Below are positions 25,959-34,680 of a DNA stretch of 64,000 bases, one piece after another. The DNA lies in NCBI RefSeq assembly GCF_024213195.1, contig NZ_JANAVF010000015.1, positions 124,001 through 188,000 on the forward strand. The letters run 5' to 3'. Source of the stretch: Streptomyces sp. TBY4. GTDB lineage: Bacteria > Actinomycetota > Actinomycetes > Streptomycetales > Streptomycetaceae. The notes under the pieces were generated by a model that was not told where the DNA came from, did not search any database, and saw only the letters and a list, made by a program, of their open reading frames with translations. Position 1 is the first letter of the stretch. The number at the start of each line of letters is the position of its first letter. The position numbers and the translations under genes were made by a program.

Positions 25959-26909
25959 TCAGCCGGCCGAGGCCGCCGCCCGGCCTGCCGTCGCCAGCGT
26001 GGTACGGCTGTTCGCGCCGAGCACCTCGCGCAGGTACCGGCGCGCGTCGGCCAGGGTGGCCTGCTCGCCCAGCACCTCCCGTACGGCGGCCGGGTCGATC
26101 GCCACCGTGTGCTCGGCGGTCACGCGCGCCCCCGCCCCCGCCCCGGAGCCGCCGAACCGCCACACACCGCTGTGCCCGAGCAGCAGCCGCGGCGGGACCA
26201 GCTGCTTGTACGCGATCCGCTCGCCCGGTACGCAGATCCGTACCGAGCGGGTGGTGTGCGCCGAGCCGTCCGCGGTGACGGTGTCCATCTCCATCTCCTG
26301 CACACCCGCCGCGTCCTCGGTCAGCTCCACGCGCCGTACGTGCGGCAGCCGCTCGGGCCACAGGTCCGCACGGTGCACGAAGGCGTACGCCTCCTCGGGG
26401 CTGCACTCCAGGTCGACGGTGTCGCTGAAGGAGAACACCAGGTCGCCGACGTCCGCGCCGAGCCCGGCCGCCAGCTCGGCGATCCGGGCCAGCGCGGCCA
26501 GTTCCACCGGGCTGTTGCGGTCCAGCGCGGCGTTGATCCAGTCCGTGGCCGCGGGGTCGTCGTCGACCGCCGTGAAGTCGTGCAGCAGGACGATCTCGGT
26601 CCCGCCCCCCGGCAGCGACTCGAAGATCCACTCGCCGCCCATCGAGGCGATGGGCGGCGCGCTCACCTCCTGATCGAAGCGGATCCGCAGGTTGAACGGG
26701 TCCAGCGCGCGGCGCGAGACCCACGTCTTCACCTCCCCGCCCACCGAGGCCCACAGCCGGAACCGCTCGGAGAGCTCACCGCGCTCCAGGTGGTGCGCGG
26801 CGACGCTCGGCGCGAACACGGACGGCCACCGGCCGACGTCGGCGGCGAGGTCGTACAGGGCCTGCGGCGGGGCCGTGGAGATCAGGGAGTGCCGGGTGTG
26901 CCGACGCAT
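25959..26909 (-). CDS. polyketide aromatase/cyclase, didomain (ActVII-like)
   Basis: A 316-residue protein with two START/Bet v1-like halves (about 1-150 and 155-310), the layout of didomain aromatase/cyclases for reduced polyketides. Each half opens with the typical VDLECSPEEAYAFV-type strand-helix. It would close and dehydrate the first ring after C-9 reduction. It begins 3 nt after the ACP stop codon, so it is translated from the KS-alpha/KS-beta/ACP message. Confidence 0.9.
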   Translation of the reverse strand: MRRHTRHSLISTAPPQALYDLAADVGRWPSVFAPSVAAHHLERGELSERFRLWASVGGEVKTWVSRRALDPFNLRIRFDQEVSAPPIASMGGEWIFESLPGGGTEIVLLHDFTAVDDDPAATDWINAALDRNSPVELAALARIAELAAGLGADVGDLVFSFSDTVDLECSPEEAYAFVHRADLWPERLPHVRRVELTEDAAGVQEMEMDTVTADGSAHTTRSVRICVPGERIAYKQLVPPRLLLGHSGVWRFGGSGAGAGARVTAEHTVAIDPAAVREVLGEQATLADARRYLREVLGANSRTTLATAGRAAASAG

Positions 26910-26912
26910 GCC

Positions 26913-27173
26913 TCAGCCCGCCGTCGGGAGAGCGCCGTTGACGGAGTCCAGCAGCTCGCGCGGGGTGGCGAACTGGGCAGGGATCTCCACCCCGTAGTCG
27001 CGCTGGATGACAGCCGCGGTCTCCAGCAGTGCCAGGGAGTCGTAGCCCAGCTCCGCGAAGCCGGTGTCGAGGATGTCCCCGTCGAGCTGGCTGTCCTCGC
27101 AGCCGGCCGACTCGGACAGGATCCGGCGCAGGTCGTCCAGGGTCATCTCAGTGGTGGTGCTCGTGTCGCTCAT
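26913..27173 (-). CDS. type II PKS acyl carrier protein
   Basis: An 86-residue ACP. The phosphopantetheine site is Ser46 in LGYDSLALLE. The acidic four-helix pattern and length match aromatic PKS carriers. It lies 50 nt after the chain-length factor and ahead of the aromatase/cyclase. Confidence 0.96.
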   Translation of the reverse strand: MSDTSTTTEMTLDDLRRILSESAGCEDSQLDGDILDTGFAELGYDSLALLETAAVIQRDYGVEIPAQFATPRELLDSVNGALPTAG

Positions 27174-27223
27174 CTGTGCTTCGCCTTCTTCTCTCGGTGG
27201 GTCTTGTCTCGGAGTTGGGGTGT

Positions 27224-28444
27224 TCAGTGGTGGTACGACCGCACGACGGCGGCCGAGTTGAAGCCCGACGCGCCCCGCGCCAGGACGAGGGCCGTGCCCA
27301 GCCGTGCCTCGCGCGGGGACTTGCGGACCAGGTCGATGCCGTACTCCTCCGGCATCTCGTCGGTGTTGGCGGTCGGCGGGATCACCCCGTCGCGCAGCGA
27401 CAGCAGTGCGGCCGCCACGTCGAGCGGCCCGGCCGCGGACTGGAGCCGCCCGGTGAGCGCCTTGGGGGCGGTCACCGGGACGCCGTGCGCGCCGAAGACC
27501 TCGCGCAGCGCCTCGGCCTCCCGCCGGTCCAGGGCGGGCAGGCCCGCCGAGTCCGCGAAGACCACGTCGACCTCGGCCGGCACGATGCCGGCCTCGGCCA
27601 GTGCCAGCTCGATGGCGCGGCGCAGCGCCGGCGGCCGCGGTGAGCCGGGCGGCGGGTCGAAGGTGGAGGCCTGTCCCGCGAGTTCGCCGTACACCCGGGG
27701 CGCGCCGCGCCGGCGGGCCGCAGCGGCGTCCTCCAGGACCAGGATCGCGGCGCCCTCGCCGGGCACGTGCCCGCTCGCCGTCCGGTCGAACGGCCGGTAC
27801 TCCCCGGTGCTCACCCGGCCGCTGGACCACTGCGCGGCCCAGCCCCACGGGTCCAGCGCCGAGTCCGCGCCGCCGGTGACGACGAGCTTCGCCTCGCCAC
27901 GGCGCACCGCGCGCCGGGCGTGGCCGATGACGTCGAGCCCGCCCGCCTGCTCGGCGACCAGGGCCTTGCCCGGTCCGCGCAGCTGGTGGCGGATGGAGAT
28001 CTGGCCGGTGTTGACGGCGTAGAACCAGGCGAAGGACTCGTACACGCTGACGAACTGCGGGCCCTTCGACCACAGTTTGGCGAACTCGCGGTGGGTGAAC
28101 TCGAAGCCGCCGAAGGCATTGGCGGTCATCACGCCCATGTCGTAGTCGGGCAGCGTGTCCGGGTCCACGCCGGCGTCGGCCAGGGCCATCTCCGCGGCGG
28201 TCAGCGCGAACCGGGTGGAGCGGTCGGTCTGCGGCAGCAGCCGCTTCGGCAGGTGCGCGGCCGGGTCGAAGTCCCGGACCTCGCCGGCCTTCCCGGCCGG
28301 GTAGCCGGAGGCGTCGAAACCGGTGATGTCCGCGATGCCGCTGCGGCCCTCCAGGGTCGCGGACCAGAACTCCTCGGTGCCCAGGCCGTTGGGGGCGACG
28401 ACCCCCAGCCCGGTGAACACCGTGCTCGTCGTGGTCATCGTCAT
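27224..28444 (-). CDS. ketosynthase beta / chain length factor
   Basis: A 406-residue KS-beta. The KS active-site Cys is replaced by Gln166 in VAEQAGG, the hallmark of chain length factors. GGFEF (112-116) places Phe114 and Phe116 in the part of the fold that lines the polyketide tunnel. Bulky residues there are associated with shorter, octaketide-type chains, but the length cannot be fixed by eye. Its ATG overlaps the KS-alpha stop (ATGA at 28444-28441), the usual coupled heterodimer arrangement. Confidence 0.95.
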   Translation of the reverse strand: MTMTTTSTVFTGLGVVAPNGLGTEEFWSATLEGRSGIADITGFDASGYPAGKAGEVRDFDPAAHLPKRLLPQTDRSTRFALTAAEMALADAGVDPDTLPDYDMGVMTANAFGGFEFTHREFAKLWSKGPQFVSVYESFAWFYAVNTGQISIRHQLRGPGKALVAEQAGGLDVIGHARRAVRRGEAKLVVTGGADSALDPWGWAAQWSSGRVSTGEYRPFDRTASGHVPGEGAAILVLEDAAAARRRGAPRVYGELAGQASTFDPPPGSPRPPALRRAIELALAEAGIVPAEVDVVFADSAGLPALDRREAEALREVFGAHGVPVTAPKALTGRLQSAAGPLDVAAALLSLRDGVIPPTANTDEMPEEYGIDLVRKSPREARLGTALVLARGASGFNSAAVVRSYHH

Positions 28445-29706
28445 GATGCTCCTTCCGGCCGCCGCAGCAGCATCGCGCTCTGGAAGCCGCCGAATCCGCT
28501 GCCCACGGTCAGTACGCGGTCCACCCGCTGCTCGCGGGCGGTCAGCGGCACGTAGTCGAGGTCGCACTCGGGGTCGGCCCGGTGCAGGTTGGCGGTGGGC
28601 GGCACCACGTTGTGCTTCATGGCGAGCACGCAGGCGGCGATCTCCACGGAGCCGATGGCCCCCAGGGAGTGGCCCACCATGGACTTGATCGAGCTGATCG
28701 GCGTCCGGTACGCGTGGTCGCCCAGGGCGCGTTTGAACGCGGCCGTCTCGTGCCGGTCGTTCTGGACGGTGCCCGAGCCGTGCGCGTTGACGTAGTCGAT
28801 CGCGTCGGCGTTCAGCCGGGACTGGTCCAGCACCACCCGGATGGCCTCGGCCATCTCCCGGCCGTCGGTCTTCAGACCGGTCATGTGGTACGCGTTGCAG
28901 CGCGTGGCGTAGCCGCTGACCTCGGCGTAGATGGTGGCGCCACGGGCCCGCGCCTGCTCCAGCTCCTCCAGGACGAACACGGCCGCGCCCTCGGCCAGCA
29001 CGAAGCCGTTGCGGGAGGCGTCGAAGGGGCGGGAGGCGTGCGCGGGGTCGTCGTTGCGGTTGGTGGTGGCCTTGATGGCGTCGAAGCTCGACACCACGAT
29101 CGGGGTGATCGGAGTGTCGGAGGCACCGGCGAGCATCACGTCGACGGTGCCGTCGGCGATCAGCTGGACGGCGTTGCCGACGGCGTCCAGCCCCGAGGTG
29201 CAGCCGTCGGACACCAGGGCGACCGGGCCCTCCGCGCCCACCGCCCAGGCCACTTCGGCGGCCATCACGCCCGGGGTGAGGTAGTCGTACATGTGGGGCG
29301 ACAGGTAGCGGGGATCGACTTCCCACTGCCGTCCGGCATCGGACAGCACGAGGTACTCGTTCTCCAGGCTGGTCGCGGAGGCGACCGCGCTGCCCAGGCT
29401 CACGCCGATCCGGGACGGGTCGAGCGACCCGAAGTCGAGGCGGCTGTCCGACACCGCGTCCCGGGTGCAGACCACGGCGAACTGCGTCGCCCGGTCCATG
29501 CGGCGGACCTCGCGCGGGGTGAGCCCTTCGGCCCCCGCGTCGAAATCGCACTCGCCCGCGAGCTGGGAGCGGAAGGGGGTGGGATCGAAGAAGGTGATCC
29601 GGCGGGTCGCGGTACGACCCGCGGCCAGCAGGGACCAGAACTCCTCCGTGCCGCTTCCTCCCGGTGCGCGCACCCCCATACCGGTTATCACGACACGACG
29701 GGACAT
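28441..29706 (-). CDS. ketosynthase alpha
   Basis: A 421-residue decarboxylating ketosynthase. Catalytic Cys169 lies in SDGCTSG, and the His residues occur in VNAHGSGT and SMVGHSLGA. It condenses malonyl units on the ACP with its KS-beta partner. ATG 29706 is preceded by AAGGAA; 30 further in-frame codons upstream cross the promoter region and are rejected. A SARP box and -10 lie 70-125 bp upstream. Confidence 0.96.
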   Translation of the reverse strand: MSRRVVITGMGVRAPGGSGTEEFWSLLAAGRTATRRITFFDPTPFRSQLAGECDFDAGAEGLTPREVRRMDRATQFAVVCTRDAVSDSRLDFGSLDPSRIGVSLGSAVASATSLENEYLVLSDAGRQWEVDPRYLSPHMYDYLTPGVMAAEVAWAVGAEGPVALVSDGCTSGLDAVGNAVQLIADGTVDVMLAGASDTPITPIVVSSFDAIKATTNRNDDPAHASRPFDASRNGFVLAEGAAVFVLEELEQARARGATIYAEVSGYATRCNAYHMTGLKTDGREMAEAIRVVLDQSRLNADAIDYVNAHGSGTVQNDRHETAAFKRALGDHAYRTPISSIKSMVGHSLGAIGSVEIAACVLAMKHNVVPPTANLHRADPECDLDYVPLTAREQRVDRVLTVGSGFGGFQSAMLLRRPEGAS

Positions 29707-29775
29707 CGAATCGGTTTCCTTCCCGAAGAGGTGACTCGTCAAGGCCGGGGATCGGAAGATCTCCGGCCGGGTCCC

Positions 29776-29829
29776 TTCGTAGGCGGCATCGGTCAACCAC
29801 CGCTCAAGAGGCGCTCGACGCGCACTCAG
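29776..29829 (-). promoter_or_regulatory. SARP box and -10 of the minimal PKS operon
   Basis: Read on the minus strand: CTGAGTG (29829-29823), TCGAGCG (29818-29812), TTGAGCG (29807-29801), TTGACCG (29796-29790). The four heptamers start exactly 11 bp apart. After 8 bp comes TACGAA (29781-29776), a -10-like hexamer. This is the architecture known for ActII-ORF4 and DnrI sites. Confidence 0.88.
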
Positions 29830-29874
29830 GGGGAATCCAGCGGTTCTCTAGCACAGGGGTGCACCGTCCGTGCG

Positions 29875-31014
29875 ATGAAGATCCTCTTTGTCACCGGCGC
29901 GAGCCCGGCAACCGTCTTCGCGCTCGTCCCGCTCGCCACGGCGGCCCGACTCGCCGGCCACCAGGTCCTCGTCGCCTCCCCCGAGGACATGACCTCGTAC
30001 GTGACCTCCACCGGACTGCCCGTCCTGCCCGTCACCGAGGGCACCATGCGCCAATTCATGCTCGAGGACCGGGAAGGGCGGGCGCTGTCCATCCCCGCGG
30101 ACCCGCGGGAGCGGATCCGCTTCAACGGGGAGGGCTTCGGCCGGCTCGCCGCCGCAACCCTTCCCCGGCTGCGCGCCCTGGCCGCCGACTGGGGTCCGGA
30201 CCTGGTCGTCGGCGGGACGCTCTGCTACGCGGCGCCGCTGCTCGCCCACGAGCTGGGGGTGCCGTGGGTGCGGCACACCTGGGACCTCGGCGAGCCGCCC
30301 GGGATGGACGCCGGGGCCGCCGCCGAGCTGGCGGCCGAGCTCGCGGGGGTGGGGCTGGACGCACTGCCCGTGCCCGCGCTGTGGGTGGACATCTGCCCGC
30401 CGGGCCTGAGCGCCCCCGATCCGGCCCCCGGCCCGCGCCGGCCGATGCGGTTCGTCCCCGCCAACCTGCGCCGGCCGCTGGAGCCGTGGATGCTGCGCCG
30501 GCCGGACCGGCCCCGGGTGTGCGTCACCGCGGGCAGCCGGGTCTCCGGACAGGAGGAGGTGGCCGAACTGGCCGAACTCGCCCGGACCGTCGAGGGGCTG
30601 GACGGGGAGCTGGTGGTCGCCGCTCCGCAGGAGGTGGCCGACGGGCTGGCCGCGGTGGTGCCCGGGGTGCGGGCGGGCTGGTTCGCGCTGGACACCCTGC
30701 TGGCCACCTGCGACCTCATCGTCCACCACGGCGGCGGCCAGACCGCGATGACCGCCCTGCACGCGGGCGTGCCGCAGCTGCTGGTGCCGACGATCCCGAA
30801 GATGCTGGAGCCCTGCCACCGCATCGAGGCCCGCGGCGCGGCCCTGGTGCTGCCGCCGGGCGAACAGTCCGCCGCCCGCGTCGCGGCGGCCGCCGCCGAG
30901 CTGCTGGCCGGACCGGGCTTCCGGGCACGGGCCCGGGAGATCGCCGCGGAGATCGCGGCGCAGCCCGGACCGGACCGGATGGTGCGCGTACTCGAGTCGC
31001 TGGCACGCTCCTGA
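29875..31014 (+). CDS. glycosyltransferase 1 (GT1/MGT type)
   Basis: A 379-residue NDP-sugar-dependent glycosyltransferase of the antibiotic (GT-B) class. The N-terminal acceptor domain begins MKILFVTGASPATV, and the donor domain carries VHHGGGQTAM with the sugar-nucleotide His/Gly loop. It is divergent from KS-alpha and ends at a terminator facing the sugar operon. No DesVIII/DnrQ-type helper protein is nearby. No good RBS precedes ATG 29875. Confidence 0.9.
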   Translation: MKILFVTGASPATVFALVPLATAARLAGHQVLVASPEDMTSYVTSTGLPVLPVTEGTMRQFMLEDREGRALSIPADPRERIRFNGEGFGRLAAATLPRLRALAADWGPDLVVGGTLCYAAPLLAHELGVPWVRHTWDLGEPPGMDAGAAAELAAELAGVGLDALPVPALWVDICPPGLSAPDPAPGPRRPMRFVPANLRRPLEPWMLRRPDRPRVCVTAGSRVSGQEEVAELAELARTVEGLDGELVVAAPQEVADGLAAVVPGVRAGWFALDTLLATCDLIVHHGGGQTAMTALHAGVPQLLVPTIPKMLEPCHRIEARGAALVLPPGEQSAARVAAAAAELLAGPGFRARAREIAAEIAAQPGPDRMVRVLESLARS

Positions 31015-31087
31015 CCCCGGGCGGGTGGCGCGAGCGTGGGGAGTCCCGCGCCGCCCGCGCCCGGCCGGCGACGTCGGCGGCGACGGC

Positions 31088-31122
31088 AGCGGGGCCCCGC
31101 CCGGGTCGGGCGGGGCCCCGCT
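31088..31122. terminator. bidirectional terminator between glycosyltransferase 1 and the sugar operon
   Basis: A perfect 15-bp stem (31088-31102 with 31108-31122) with a 5-nt loop lies between the two convergent stop codons. Confidence 0.85.
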
Positions 31123-31126
31123 CTGC

Positions 31127-32131
31127 TCAGGACCGCGGCGCGGTGGTCGCCGCCACGGCGGCCACCGTACGGTCCAGCGCCTCGTCCAGCGCGATCCGCG
31201 CCCGCCAGCCGGTCGCGGACGTGAACGCCGACGGATCCACCTCCAGGCTGCGGAAGTCCGTCGCGTCGGCGTTCGCCGGCGGTTCCACCGACACCACCGG
31301 CACCGCAGCGGCACCCGTGCGCCGGGAGACGGCGCGCGCCACCGCCCCGAACACCTCGCCGAGCGGCCGCGCCCGCCCGGTCCCGACCAGGAAGTGCCGG
31401 CCGGTGAGCCGGTCCGCGTGGGCCAGGGCCGTGGTGAACGCCCGGGCGGCGTCCTCCACGTACAGCAAGTCGCGGCGGACCGTACCGTCGTGCCACATCG
31501 TCAGCGGCTCCCCGGCCAGCGCCCGCCGGATCATGGTGGACACCACGCCCCGGTCCTCGGCGGTGGGGGAGGGCGGTCCGTACACGGGCGGCAGCCGCAG
31601 GCTCACCGCCCGCGCCAGGCCCGCCGCGGCGGCCTCCTTCAACAGGGTCTCGGCGGCGTGCTTCTGCCGGTCGTACGTCCCCTCGGGACGGTCCGGCTCG
31701 GAGCCGTCGATCCGCTCCGCGGCGACCCGCCCCACCTGGGTGTTGCTGCCGGGGAAGACGATCGCGGGCGGGCGGCCCGCGCCGCCCGGGGCCCGCTCGG
31801 CGAGCAGCGCCACGAGATCCCGGACCAGGCCGACGTTGACGCGCTCCGCCTCCGTGTCGTCCGGCGACAGCCGCCACCCGGAGGCGCCGCGGATCCGCGC
31901 CGCGAAGGGCAGCACGGCGTCCGCGCCGGCCACCGCCCGGGCCAGGGCGTCCCCGCGCGCGAGGTCGGCGGCCACCACCTCCACCCGGCCGGCCAGGTCC
32001 CCGGGGAGTTCGACCGGCCGCCGGGACACCGCCCGCACCCGCACACCGGGGTCGGCGGCCAGCGCCCGTACCACGGCGGAGCCCAGGAAGCCGGAGGCGC
32101 CGAGGACGACGACCCGCTGCGGCGCGCTCAC
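31127..32131 (-). CDS. NDP-hexose 4-ketoreductase (DnmV-like)
   Basis: A 334-residue extended SDR. The Rossmann motif VVLGASGFLGSAVV is at the N-terminus; the YxxxK pair is in TYDRQKHAAE. It should reduce the C-4 ketone as the final step to the NDP-deoxysugar and so fixes the C-4 configuration. GTG 32131 overlaps the epimerase stop (GTGA). Last gene of the sugar operon. Confidence 0.87.
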   Translation of the reverse strand: MSAPQRVVVLGASGFLGSAVVRALAADPGVRVRAVSRRPVELPGDLAGRVEVVAADLARGDALARAVAGADAVLPFAARIRGASGWRLSPDDTEAERVNVGLVRDLVALLAERAPGGAGRPPAIVFPGSNTQVGRVAAERIDGSEPDRPEGTYDRQKHAAETLLKEAAAAGLARAVSLRLPPVYGPPSPTAEDRGVVSTMIRRALAGEPLTMWHDGTVRRDLLYVEDAARAFTTALAHADRLTGRHFLVGTGRARPLGEVFGAVARAVSRRTGAAAVPVVSVEPPANADATDFRSLEVDPSAFTSATGWRARIALDEALDRTVAAVAATTAPRS

Positions 32132-32733
32132 CGGCCGCCCCCGCCGGGCGCGGCCGCCACGCAGTCCTCGTACCGCGGGAGCAGCCCCTCGGCGCGGGCC
32201 GCGGCCAGGGTGGGCGCCGACCGGTCGCGCTCGGAGAGCAGCCGGCCGGATCCCGCGGGCAGCTCCAGGCCCAGTTCGGGGTCGAGCGGGTGGACGGCCC
32301 GCTCCTTGTCCGCCCGGTAGGCCGCGGACAGCAGGTACACCATCACGGTGTCCTCCTCCTGCGCGGCGAACAGGTGCCCCACGCCCGGCGGCAGGTACAG
32401 AGCGGTACCCGCCTCGGGGGAGAGCTCCACCCGCTCGCTGCGCCCGAAGGTGGGCGAGCCGACCCGGACGTCGACCACGAGGTCGAGGGCCCGGCCGCCC
32501 GTGCACAGCACGTACTTGGCCATGGAATCAGGCGTGGCCGTGAAGTGCACCCCGCGCACCACCCCGCGCCGCGACCGGCTCGTGCTGACCTGGGCCACCG
32601 GGAACAGCGGCCCGCCCAACGCCGCCCCGAACGCGGCCTCCTGGTGCGGGGAGCGGAACGAGCCGCGCTCGTCGTGGAAGACCTCCGGCTCGAAGACGTA
32701 CGCGCCCTCGACGGCGAGCGGGCGGACCTTCAC
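32128..32733 (-). CDS. NDP-4-keto-6-deoxyhexose 3,5-epimerase (RmlC/DnmU-like)
   Basis: A 201-residue cupin. RGVHFTATP contains the family His base, and the beta-barrel core ends in LPPGVGHLF. Its presence suggests the final sugar is of the L-series or a C-3/C-5 inverted sugar. GTG 32733 overlaps the methyltransferase stop codon (GTGA) and an upstream 101-codon extension in frame lies inside that gene, so the short start is right. Confidence 0.9.
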   Translation of the reverse strand: MKVRPLAVEGAYVFEPEVFHDERGSFRSPHQEAAFGAALGGPLFPVAQVSTSRSRRGVVRGVHFTATPDSMAKYVLCTGGRALDLVVDVRVGSPTFGRSERVELSPEAGTALYLPPGVGHLFAAQEEDTVMVYLLSAAYRADKERAVHPLDPELGLELPAGSGRLLSERDRSAPTLAAARAEGLLPRYEDCVAAAPGGGGR

Positions 32734-33485
32734 GCGCCACCGCCGGGCCGGGTGGCGACGAACAGGCCGGGACCGTACAGCTCGTGGCGCAGGTACTCGC
32801 TCTCCAGGCCGGCCCGGCGGAAGGCCTCCTCGTACTCCGACTGCTCGAACAGGGTCATGACGTGCGTGTCGGTGAAGTGCTCGACGCCCGTGCCGGAGTC
32901 CGCGACGGTGTAGTGCACCTCCATCCGGCTGGCCCGGCCCGCGCGGACGGTGTGGGAGACCCGCGCGATGGTCCGGCCGTCGGTGCGGACCACGTCGGCG
33001 CCGACCCAGCCGGGCAGGAAGTTCTGCGGGAACCACCAGGGCTCGACGACGAGGACGCCGCCGGGCGCCAGGTGGTCCGCGAGGTTGCGCACCGCGCTGT
33101 TCAGGTCCTCGGCGCTCTCCAGGTATCCGACCGAACTGAACATGCAGGTGACGGCGGTGAAGGAACGGCCGAGCCGGAAGTCGCGCATGTCGCCCTGGGT
33201 CAGGGGAATCCCGGGGTTGGTGCGGGCGGCTATGGCGAGCATCTCGGCGGACAGGTCCACCCCGGCCGCCTCGCCGAAGAGGCCGGTGAGCTCGGCCAGG
33301 TGGGAACCCGTGCCGCAGGCGACGTCCAGCAGCGATCCGGCGGCCGGGGCCACCGCGGCGCGCAGCTCGACGAGCTCGCGCACGAGGGCCGCCTCGGCCC
33401 GGTAGTCCTTGCCGCGGCCCCGGTAGAAGTCGTGGTAGACGTCGGCGCGGTGGTAGATGAGGGTGTCCGTGGTGCTGCCGGTCAT
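32730..33485 (-). CDS. SAM-dependent sugar N-methyltransferase (DesVI/TylM1-like)
   Basis: A 251-residue class I methyltransferase. SAM motif LLDVACGTGSHL (about residues 50-62) and post-motif GDMRDFRLG are seen. The C-terminal THVMTLFEQSEYEEAFRRAG segment resembles N,N-dimethyltransferases of aminodeoxysugar pathways. It lies 70 nt after the aminotransferase. With the aminotransferase it predicts a 3-(dimethylamino) sugar. Confidence 0.87.
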   Translation of the reverse strand: MTGSTTDTLIYHRADVYHDFYRGRGKDYRAEAALVRELVELRAAVAPAAGSLLDVACGTGSHLAELTGLFGEAAGVDLSAEMLAIAARTNPGIPLTQGDMRDFRLGRSFTAVTCMFSSVGYLESAEDLNSAVRNLADHLAPGGVLVVEPWWFPQNFLPGWVGADVVRTDGRTIARVSHTVRAGRASRMEVHYTVADSGTGVEHFTDTHVMTLFEQSEYEEAFRRAGLESEYLRHELYGPGLFVATRPGGGA

Positions 33486-33555
33486 GCGTGGGCCTCTCGG
33501 TGGGAGTGGTGGGCGGTGGGCGAGGGTGAGCGGTGGGGCCGTGCGGAGCGGACGG

Positions 33556-34680
33556 CTAGAGGGTCCGCAGGACCTCGTGGAGCGCGTCGATGACCTTGTC
33601 CTGCACGGCCTCCGGCAGCGACGGGTACATGGGCAGCGAGAAGATCTCCCCGGCCAGCTTCTCGGTGACCGGCAGGGAGCCCGCCTCCATGCCGAGATGG
33701 GCGAAGCCGCGCATCGTGTGCACGGGCCACGGGTAGCTGATGTTGAGCGCGATGTCGTAGCGCTCCTTGAGGGCGCGGATGATCTCGTCGCGGCGCGGGT
33801 GGCGGACGACGTACACGTAGTACACGTGCTCGTTGCCCGGCGCGGTGGCCGGCAGGGTCAGCGCGCCCGGCCCGCACAGGTCCGCGAGCCCTTCCTCGTA
33901 GCGCCGGGCGACCCGGCGGCGGCCCGCGACGTACGCGTCGAGCCGGGTCAGCTTGCGGCGCAGGATCTCGGCCTGGACCTCGTCGAGCCGGCTGTTGTGG
34001 CCGGGGGTCTGCTCGACGTAGTAGACCTCCTCCATGCCGTAGTAGCGCAGCCGGCGCAGCGCGCGGTCGGTGTCGGCGGAGCCGGTCAGGACGGCCCCGC
34101 CGTCGCCGTACGCCCCGAGGACCTTGGTCGGGTAGAAGGAGAAGGCCGCGGCGTCGCCCATGGTGCCGGCGGGCCGGCCGTGGTGGCGGGCGCCGTGGGC
34201 CTGCGCGCAGTCCTCCACGATCGCCAGTCCGTGCTGGTCCGCGAGACGCCGCAACGGTTCCATGTCGACGCACTGGCCGTACAGGTGCACCGGCAGGAGC
34301 ACCTTGGTGCGCGGCGTGATCGCCGCCGCCACCTGGTCGGTGTCCATCAGGTAGTCCTCGGCGCGCACGTCCACGAACACCGGGACGGCGCCGGCCGCGT
34401 CGATGGCCACGACGGTCGGGGCTGCCGTGTTGGACACGGTGATCACCTCGTCCCCGCGGCCCACGCCGAGGGACTCCAGGGCCAGCTGCACCGCGTTGGT
34501 GCCGTTGTCCACGCCGACGCAGTGCGGCAGGCCGTGGCGGGCGGCGAACTCGTCCTCGAAGCCGCGCACGCTCTCGCCCAGCACCAGCCGGCCGCTGGCG
34601 AAGACCTGCTGCACGGCGTCGAGGATGTCCTCCCGTTCCGCCTCGTACTCCGAAAGGTAGTCCCAGACATGGGTGGTCAC
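33556..34680 (-). CDS. NDP-3-keto-hexose aminotransferase (DegT/DnrJ/EryC1 family)
   Basis: A 374-residue PLP enzyme. The PLP Lys is in FSFYPTKVLGAYGDGG, and the ED...AHG pattern (VEDCAQAHGA) precedes it. Members such as TylB, DesV and DnmJ aminate C-3 of the keto sugar from glutamate. Its ATG overlaps the 2,3-dehydratase stop (ATGA). Confidence 0.92.
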   Translation of the reverse strand: MTTHVWDYLSEYEAEREDILDAVQQVFASGRLVLGESVRGFEDEFAARHGLPHCVGVDNGTNAVQLALESLGVGRGDEVITVSNTAAPTVVAIDAAGAVPVFVDVRAEDYLMDTDQVAAAITPRTKVLLPVHLYGQCVDMEPLRRLADQHGLAIVEDCAQAHGARHHGRPAGTMGDAAAFSFYPTKVLGAYGDGGAVLTGSADTDRALRRLRYYGMEEVYYVEQTPGHNSRLDEVQAEILRRKLTRLDAYVAGRRRVARRYEEGLADLCGPGALTLPATAPGNEHVYYVYVVRHPRRDEIIRALKERYDIALNISYPWPVHTMRGFAHLGMEAGSLPVTEKLAGEIFSLPMYPSLPEAVQDKVIDALHEVLRTL

